Positions 57,619 through 64,000 of a stretch of DNA of 64,000 nucleotides are shown in pieces. The translations under genes were made by a program, and so were the position numbers. Origin of the DNA: Pseudovirgaria hyperparasitica (Eukaryota > Ascomycota > Dothideomycetes > Acrospermales > Acrospermaceae); the NCBI RefSeq assembly GCF_010093815.1, contig NW_022985558.1:378640-442639 (forward strand), written 5' to 3'. Positions within the stretch are counted from its first letter, which is position 1. Every line of letters starts with the position of its first letter. Under the pieces are notes generated by a model. It was given only the letters and a program-made list of their open reading frames with translations. It ran no database searches and had not been told where the DNA came from.

Positions 57619-59291
57619 GTGTATGGACTTCAGGGGTTGGAGTAGCAAATATGCGAGTGAGTCGTAGAACTAGCATGAAAGGATCACGAAGCTGCAGATA
57701 TGATTGTCAGTGGGTGAGAGGGATCGAGGAAGTTTGATAGCTGCCTTAACTTGGAACCAGTAGTCGAAATGGGAGTTGTACGCGATTAATAGAAGACATA
57801 GATCTCCGGTTGCAGACATTTCAGAGTTATTCCTCGTCCACCGACTGTGAATACGCTGGCCTCGATCTCCCTTTGCCACTCTGCTTCGCTTTTCAAGGCT
57901 ATCACGCATCAGAGTCGTGTGGAATTGTGCATTGAAAGAATTCTAAGGCGGTGGACTAGCACACAATGCCAAAACCGACACATGACAACATGATGCATCA
58001 CTGCAACACCATGAACCGAACCTCTGTGAGAATAGAGAATGGGGAGCTTTGCCTTGATATATAGGCTGCGTCAGCATCAGTTAAGGAAGGTCTTGTAGTG
58101 TGGATGCGGCATGATGCTTCGATATGAGAATGTGAATCACCGTAGGCGACGGAGAGGCACCACAAATGCCACATGAATATCTTCATGCATAGAGTGAACC
58201 AAGTTCCCCTCAAATGATCGCAGCTGATGCATCGAGATATCGTTTGACTTTGCGAGAACCTGGGCAATGGTGAGTTCCCTGGTTCCTACCTGCAATGAGG
58301 TGATAATAAGGAAATGAACGGAGTTGTTGCATTGTGAATTATTGGTGGATGAACGCGGTGAGATAAGCGAGCAACCAGAAAGCAAGTTAGCTGGATGATG
58401 AGGTCTGGGGACAATACACTACAGTTCGGCTAGCGTGACGTCAGATAGCGTTGTGCTCGAAGTCACATAAGTATGTAAGCTGATGGTACATGTCATTAGC
58501 GTATATGAGACCGTATATTCAGATACAGTGCCAACAGGAACAGTAAGTGCACTCAAATGTTACATCAAACCCCAGGATTCTCCAGGCGGCACAACAACTC
58601 TTGTCATTATTAGCAGCGATGGCTCGTCACCTTCCAAAAGACCAGGGATCTGGAAAGAGTCGTCACAAGAATTGTCGTTGGAAATATGGTTGGGTGAAAG
58701 CGGATGTAGGTTAGTATAGCATTTTAGGTATGTATAGGATATAGCTAATTACTCCGACGATCTTCGGAGCTCGCATCTGATGCATCCGCACTATTTCCTG
58801 GATACAAGCATAACGATGAATAAAGAAGATGGGGGCTAGAGGTTACTTTATGACGATCTTTCAAGTGATGAATGAAAATGGAAGGGAAAGATAGCCCCTG
58901 CCTGAAAAGGACTGGTTCGCTCCGGTCTATTCAGTCTCGTTCTTCTAACCCTTTATTTTGTGTCAGCATTACTTGGTTCGATATTGAACCTGAATATACT
59001 CAAAACTCCCAATTGTCGCTCTACACTGTGCATATCTTGTTCTGTTGTTCTATTGTGATTTTGGACTGATGCTCTTTGACGCTTGCTTCCATACCAAGGA
59101 ATGAGAACAAACCTATTTGTCCAAGGTGAGTTCCTCACGTTTGAACGGCCTCAATAAGCTATATATATATCACAAGGTCCTCAATTCTATTGTATTCGCC
59201 AGTTCAGACCTCCCAACACCCACAGACCATACTGCGAAAAAGCTACGATATTGTTACATTAAGACCTTCTTATACCTTACACTGACATAAT
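57619..59291. other. Spacer between divergent kinase and UIM-protein genes
   Basis: Promoter space for both neighbours. A plus frame at 58483-58719 (78 codons) is unrecognised. No RNA gene or repeat was noted, apart from an ATATATAT run near 59161. Confidence 0.5.
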
Positions 59292-60374
59292 ATGGTCCCG
59301 AAGTCTAGACGCCTTTCTAGAAAGGGAGCTTGTGTCGATGGACCACACGGAAGCTCGCACTCACAACACAGTCCTTCAGCAGCCCGAACAAGAGCTCAAA
59401 AACTTCGGTTCTCTATCATGACTGCATCTGATTCTCCAACTGAGCCCCCATCAATCCAGTGTAATGACAGCAACGTAGCTGGCCTGTCTAGTGTAGCCCA
59501 AAGAGCCATTCCAACCCCTGAAAGTTCCGCGCAGCAAGAACTCAGTCGAAAGCGCAAGGCAAGTTCACAGCCACCCGACGAAGGTCCTGCACTACGTAAA
59601 GCTAGGCGCGAAGATCCATCACCCGTACCTCCGGTGGTACAAATAGAAACCACTACCCCAATAAAGGTGCCATCAACCCCGAATGACCCCTTGAGCAACA
59701 GTCCCGACAACAGCCCCGACAACAGCCCCGACAACAGCCCCGACAACAGCCCCGACAACAGCCCCGAAAACAGTGCTATCACACGCCAAGCTGGAAGATA
59801 TGCAGAAACCGAAACAAAAGTCCCTAAATCTGGAGTTCTCGAATCATGCGAAACATGCAATATCGTGGCTCACAAAGCAGAAGGTCCTGGAGCTATAGTC
59901 CCTAACTCAGAAGGCCTTGGCTCCGATCAAACCAGCAGCAACTGCGAAGCACCAGTCGAACTACACACTTCAGCTTCCGGAGAATCTAACACAAAGCGCG
60001 AATCTTCTGAAGAGCGCAATCTAGCAAAAGCCATAGAGCAATCCCGCCTCGAACTGAAAGACAGACAGCGTGCTCGTGCAGAAGGCACGACTCAACCTGA
60101 CGCTCACTCTACCATCAAACAAGAAGATCTGGAAAAAGAAGATGAAGAGGAGGAGCACGAGATTGAAGCAGATGAGGAATTTCCAGCTGAGCACGTCACT
60201 GATCCGAGACAGGAGCCCCAGGATGGGCTTACTACGCTTGACTTGGCGCGTATAAATGCTATCGTGCAGGCGCAGTTGGTACCTCACATGGACACTATGA
60301 ATCAGCGCTTGGGGACTGTCACGGAAGTCGTTATAGCGGTATATGATATGTTGCAGCAAGCGATAGAAGGATAA
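59292..60374 (+). CDS. UIM-containing, NSPD-repeat, nuclear-looking protein, 360 aa
   Basis: Single exon, ATG at 59292; a later ATG at residue 43 (MTASDSPTEPP) is an alternative start. It is mostly disordered and rich in Ser, Pro and Glu. A bipartite basic patch (SRKRKASS, then RKARRED, about residues 84-107) could be a nuclear signal. Residues 136-159 are six tandem NSP(D/E) units. Residues 240-254 (EERNLAKAIEQSRLE) match the ubiquitin-interacting motif: acidic cap, L244, A247, S251, E254 in the required L-x2-A-x3-S-x2-E spacing. An acidic run follows (EKEDEEEEHEIEADEE), with a KQED-type site nearby. The C-terminal 45 residues are an amphipathic helix (LARINAIVQAQLVPHM onwards), perhaps for oligomerisation. 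Family knowledge says UIMs bind ubiquitin. The protein itself is not one I recognise. Confidence 0.72.
   Translation: MVPKSRRLSRKGACVDGPHGSSHSQHSPSAARTRAQKLRFSIMTASDSPTEPPSIQCNDSNVAGLSSVAQRAIPTPESSAQQELSRKRKASSQPPDEGPALRKARREDPSPVPPVVQIETTTPIKVPSTPNDPLSNSPDNSPDNSPDNSPDNSPDNSPENSAITRQAGRYAETETKVPKSGVLESCETCNIVAHKAEGPGAIVPNSEGLGSDQTSSNCEAPVELHTSASGESNTKRESSEERNLAKAIEQSRLELKDRQRARAEGTTQPDAHSTIKQEDLEKEDEEEEHEIEADEEFPAEHVTDPRQEPQDGLTTLDLARINAIVQAQLVPHMDTMNQRLGTVTEVVIAVYDMLQQAIEG
59697..59768 (+). repeat. 12-bp coding minisatellite (NSPD repeat)
   Basis: Six tandem units of AACAGCCCCGAC; the first has T for C in AACAGT and the last ends GAA. They encode NSPD x5 and NSPE. Near identity at the DNA level suggests recent expansion. 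Confidence 0.95.
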
Positions 60375-61475
60375 GGGGGATTCACGGGTGGGACAGATGA
60401 TGCGCATTAGACTGCACGTGTTGTGACCGTTGTTCGCTTTTCTTTCATAATGCCTATATGGTATTTGGGCGGTAATATTCAGCGGATTCTTTTACTCAAC
60501 AACTCCATTATTCGCATGTTTCTTGACGTTACCTCATGGATTCACGAGGACTTTACGCTTACATACACTTTATGTGCTCTGACTGCAGAAGCCATGCTCA
60601 GTATCGACAGGTCCATTTTCTCAAGAGCATAATAAACTCTGGCGTTTGCTTTTCCGCTCTCGTGTTCCGCGATGAAAAAGGTTGCTATCCATTCCTAGCT
60701 AAATTAGAGCTGCTGGATCGCTAGCATAGATTCAAGTTCCGTATCAGATCTCTATCAGGTTTTGATCAGGTTTGTAAGTACTGTTGCGGAAAAGATCGGT
60801 CATGACGTGGAATTCGCAAGGTTAATATAGGTGTGTCTTGGATGCGGAGGCGAAAACATGATAATCATACATGGGAGAGTGATCGCCGGACATACATATC
60901 CTTCTCGTGAGCGGACGCGTGGATACGAACTCGGAAGACGCCACTTCAAGTGTATCAAAGGTCGATCATGTTTAGGAATATCAGCAGGAGGTGTCCACCC
61001 AAACTGATGGCGATCATCGAAGGTCAGGACGTAGTGGCGGTGAAAAGTACCGTGGACCATGGTAGAAGACCCTGGACCCTTAGACGTGGCGGCGAGAGAC
61101 CCTGAAAAAGACGTACGTCACGGCGTTTTTATCCCAGTCTTCCCCCCAGTCTGTCCTGCTGTGACTCCAACCTCTTGTAAAAGTATGGGCCCGGCTTTGT
61201 TTGCAATTACTGTCACTCCTGTTGTTGATCCTCGTCTGCGCCGTCCTTGAAGGAGACGCGATTACCCCGCGCACTGATGCCATCAGTCCACCTCAGAAGA
61301 TTTATACTCTAGGTCGCTACGGAGTCATCTCCTCGTCTGCTCCTTCGTCAACAAGGACGCACTAACGATCGGTACAACCATACTTCGACTTCAACCATTA
61401 TACTTATCTTCTACAATATCCTTTCTCCCAGATCTCATATTACCTTCGAAGGTCCTCCTCGATCCAGTCGTCACG
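60375..61475. other. Spacer upstream of the GNAT gene
   Basis: Short open frames only. 61260-61475 should hold the promoter and leader of the acetyltransferase gene. Nothing else is recognised. Confidence 0.5.
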
Positions 61476-62204
61476 ATGTCGGTCGATATCCTGGCGCCAC
61501 CAGGAGACGTCCTACACAACTACATTCATGAGAAGCGTCACGATGAACAACCAGAAGAAATACCAGAAATATTCCGCGATGCAATGGCTGTCCGGGAGGA
61601 GGTCTTCGTCGACGAACAGGCCTGCTCGTTAGTCAACGAGGTTGACGACGACGATGCACGCAGCTGGCACTGGGTCGTATACGTCTCCGTTGCGAACAAC
61701 CGCAAGAACAGCAGCACCAACAATGTCGGACATGCATCCGAACGCAAGGACTCTGCAGATGCGAGTGCGACCCGCAAGCCCGTCGGTACTCTCAGACTCG
61801 TGCCTCCGCCGCATGGAAAGCATCCACACGACGGCGACTTCCAGCCCACCCCTGCATACCACGAACCATACGTCAAGCTCACTCGTTTGGCGCTCAGCAA
61901 GGATTATCGTGGTAAATATGGTTTATCGAGACTGCTCCTTTCCGAGGCGCTCAATTACGCGATCAATAACGCGGCGCAAATATATCGTGCTCCCAGTCCG
62001 GCCCGACTGGAGCAGATCAAGTTGGAGGGCGATGCGAATGGCCTGGAAGAGGGTTGGAAGGGGCTTGTATTGGTACATGCACAGAAGCAGCTCAAAACGT
62101 TTTGGGAAAAGACAGGTTTCACACACGATGAGGGGTTAGGAGAGTGGGATGAGGAAGGCATCAGACATATTGGAATGTGGCGTAGGATACCACTGAAAGA
62201 GTAG
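61476..62204 (+). CDS. GNAT-family N-acetyltransferase, 242 aa
   Basis: Single exon; the ATG has A at -3. The GNAT fold is readable. The N-terminal block AMAVREEVFVDEQAC (36-50) is the usual first strand/helix of small fungal and bacterial GNAT proteins. The strand PVGTLRLVPPP (102-112) follows. Motif A is VKLTRLALSKDYRGKYGLSR (133-152), with the acetyl-CoA pyrophosphate loop R-G-K-Y-G-L at 145-150. The last motif is KTFWEKTGFTHDEG. Two disordered inserts, one Asn/Ser-rich (about 73-100) and one His/Pro-rich (110-125), lengthen the protein. Substrate unknown; probably soluble. Neighbours give no hint. Confidence 0.88.
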   Translation: MSVDILAPPGDVLHNYIHEKRHDEQPEEIPEIFRDAMAVREEVFVDEQACSLVNEVDDDDARSWHWVVYVSVANNRKNSSTNNVGHASERKDSADASATRKPVGTLRLVPPPHGKHPHDGDFQPTPAYHEPYVKLTRLALSKDYRGKYGLSRLLLSEALNYAINNAAQIYRAPSPARLEQIKLEGDANGLEEGWKGLVLVHAQKQLKTFWEKTGFTHDEGLGEWDEEGIRHIGMWRRIPLKE

Positions 62205-63420
62205 AAAAGCGGTTGAGAGATATGTGTAAGGTTTCGTCTTAGGAGAGAGGACCTCGTTTGATACCCATAGTAGTACAGCTACATTTCCTTGATAACTTGG
62301 AGTGTGGAGGTTTTCGCGAGACCAAGTCAGCATACATAAGTAGACCAATTCAGCCGTATACTAGACCTGTTTATGATAGACTAATAATAGCAAAATGTTC
62401 AGCCATGGCTGTTCCCCATGTCATTTGCTTCCAACACATCACCCGGTAGCACTAGCCTCGATCGAGTCTAGGACACCTCGAAATCGACTTATTAATTTTT
62501 CGCCGACACCGAAACCCAACTTCTCTTAACATACTTCCTGTAACAACCTGCACGACAACCACCGATTGGTTCTGAATGACACTCTAAATTTACAATGATG
62601 CCCTCGAAAAGGGTGTTACACCTTGGTTCCGTATTATGGTGGCACAAGGCCTTGCCGATCATAGCTGCTATGCAAATATCAAGCGTCTGCTTATTGATTA
62701 ATGCTCATGACCTGTTGATGGTATCGCAGTTTAACTGACGGGCCTGACGGAAATTGAACTTGACAAGACAGATATGATCTCCTTTACCCTTTCAAGCGAC
62801 AAAGTTGGGTGGGCTTTAGAGGCTACCACCCTAGGCGTATGCTTGGATTATGAGGGTCTCTAGTCACTCGAGACAATGAGGACTCATTTCTTTATTCATA
62901 CACGAAATAAGTGGGATGCATTCAATCCTCAGGTATGTACCTCCTTTCTTCTACCTATTCTCTTGATATGATTACACAATTCATGCACCACTCATAGCTT
63001 CGGCTTTGATGATATACAACACCAATATCAAGAAACTATGAATACAAGAAACCAAAATGCTTTCCCCGTCATAGTGAATTTTTTGAAATATGCTAATCCA
63101 TACGACTAAGTCATCCTCGATGTAGAGTCGGCACTTCGGTTCGCTCTGACTGCTTACAACGCGACCTGTCATCGCCTAACCTCCGAATCTTCCGGTGTTG
63201 ACCCTAGTTTCGTATGGTGAACAACGAAGGTACGCATTCAAGTCTGTGTTACTGGCCTGGTCATCATACGCTATGACTGCACTTATGCGAACGGTGAGTT
63301 ATCTGAGTCCTTCAAGCCCAGAATGGCCCATGGTAGGCTTTTCAGCTGTAGGTTGGTACATAAATGGCACTGAAATATGTAGAACACGTTTGCAAGGCCC
63401 TGGCAGCACTACTGTAGCGT
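62205..63420. other. Spacer, no supported gene
   Basis: Short unrecognised frames only (for example plus 63195-63422, 75 codons). Confidence 0.5.
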
Positions 63421-64000
63421 AGTAGGCCTATACATAATAGGGTTGTTACTATATAATATATACTTTAATCATGAGCTGTTCAATGCAGTTATTTGTTTAT
63501 TATAACAAGATTTGGAGAGCGATCTAAGCCTTAGGCCTGTATATTGAAGCACCCTTGCGGAATCGAGTGTTAGTCAAATTCACCCTTATGAAAAGACATA
63601 AGAGGAAACATTAGTCTCTGTTAGTTCACATCCGTTTATCCATAGTTACATGGGAAAGCTTGGCGCCTGATGCACGTCTATGCTACCAACACGCGTTTTT
63701 ATATATAATTAACATTTTACGGTATTATTACTGTACCATATATATATAGAGTCTATAACTATATAATATAGTATATAAGAGTTAGTATATATAATATTTA
63801 GTGTTTTTAACTTACTAACGTGTATATATATAGTACCCTAGGGTATTATCTATCCCGATTCCGTATATAGATAAATTAACTTCCTTCTATAATACGATAT
63901 ATCTATTAATAAGATCGTCGCTATTACTAAAGTTAGTAAGAATATAGTATATAGAATAAGGTTTAACCTTAAGATATACGGATAGAGGAATAAACTATAG
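63421..64000. other. Start of a strongly AT-rich, TpA-rich block (RIP-like)
   Basis: From about 63430, and strongly from 63690, the sequence is dominated by TATATA, ATAATATA and TTAGTA words and lacks open frames. The shift in composition within a few hundred bases resembles the edge of an AT isochore of RIP-mutated transposons in ascomycete genomes. The element type cannot be read. Confidence 0.6.

Noticed and set aside
59396-59860. 154-codon minus-strand frame with GLLS repeats
   Set aside because: Antisense shadow of the NSPD minisatellite; the plus-strand frame has the better start, motifs and length.

Overview
This looks like nuclear DNA of a filamentous ascomycete (Pezizomycotina; a Dothideomycete is my best guess, not proven). 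The reasons are short introns of about 50 to 95 bp with GT(A/G)NGT donors and CTAAC/CTGAC-like branch sites, HET-domain genes, fungal-type families (a DUF8004-like protein, a fungal long tRNase Z, an SRR1-like protein), long gene-poor stretches, and AT-rich patches that look like RIP (repeat-induced point mutation).

Layout. 0-2.7 kb: the 3' part of a long-form tRNase Z gene. 2.7-5.6 kb: microsatellite-rich spacer. 5.6-8.5 kb: a small two-exon gene (135 aa) that is easy to miss, then a C2H2 transcription factor, both on minus. 8.5-16.4 kb: no confident gene; it holds a possible zinc-finger relic, a RIP-like AT-rich patch and a 345-base assembly gap between two microsatellites. 16.4-19.2 kb: a two-exon DUF8004-like gene. 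19.2-26.3 kb: gene desert with a decayed HET-domain pseudogene. 26.3-27.6 kb: an SRR1-like gene. 29.5-33.4 kb: a six-exon gene for a 1213-aa Ala/Gly-repeat and charged 11-mer-repeat protein. 34.5-39.9 kb: a 1776-aa DH-PH (RhoGEF-like) protein. 40.9-44.1 kb: a divergent pair, an EBP-type sterol isomerase and an intact HET protein, sharing a 235-bp promoter. 46.3-47.5 kb: a GT8-type glycosyltransferase. 50.2-51.3 kb: a three-exon SLC35/TPT transporter. 54.7-57.6 kb: a disordered protein and a protein kinase. 59.3-60.4 kb: a nuclear-looking protein with a ubiquitin-interacting motif and an NSPD repeat. 61.5-62.2 kb: a GNAT acetyltransferase. 62.2-64 kb: spacer that turns strongly AT-rich at the right edge.

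The genes do not form one pathway or an obvious biosynthetic cluster. The window mixes housekeeping genes (tRNA 3' processing, sterol isomerisation, nucleotide-sugar transport, Golgi-type glycosylation) with regulatory genes (transcription factor, kinase, RhoGEF-like) and self-recognition genes (one live and one dead HET gene) in a repeat-marked accessory landscape. The exon structures were worked out by hand from splice signals and frame continuity. The most unusual items are the Ala/Gly plus 11-mer repeat protein, the sterol isomerase gene with a probable GC-AG intron, the HET pseudogene, the small two-exon gene, and the UIM/NSPD-repeat protein.
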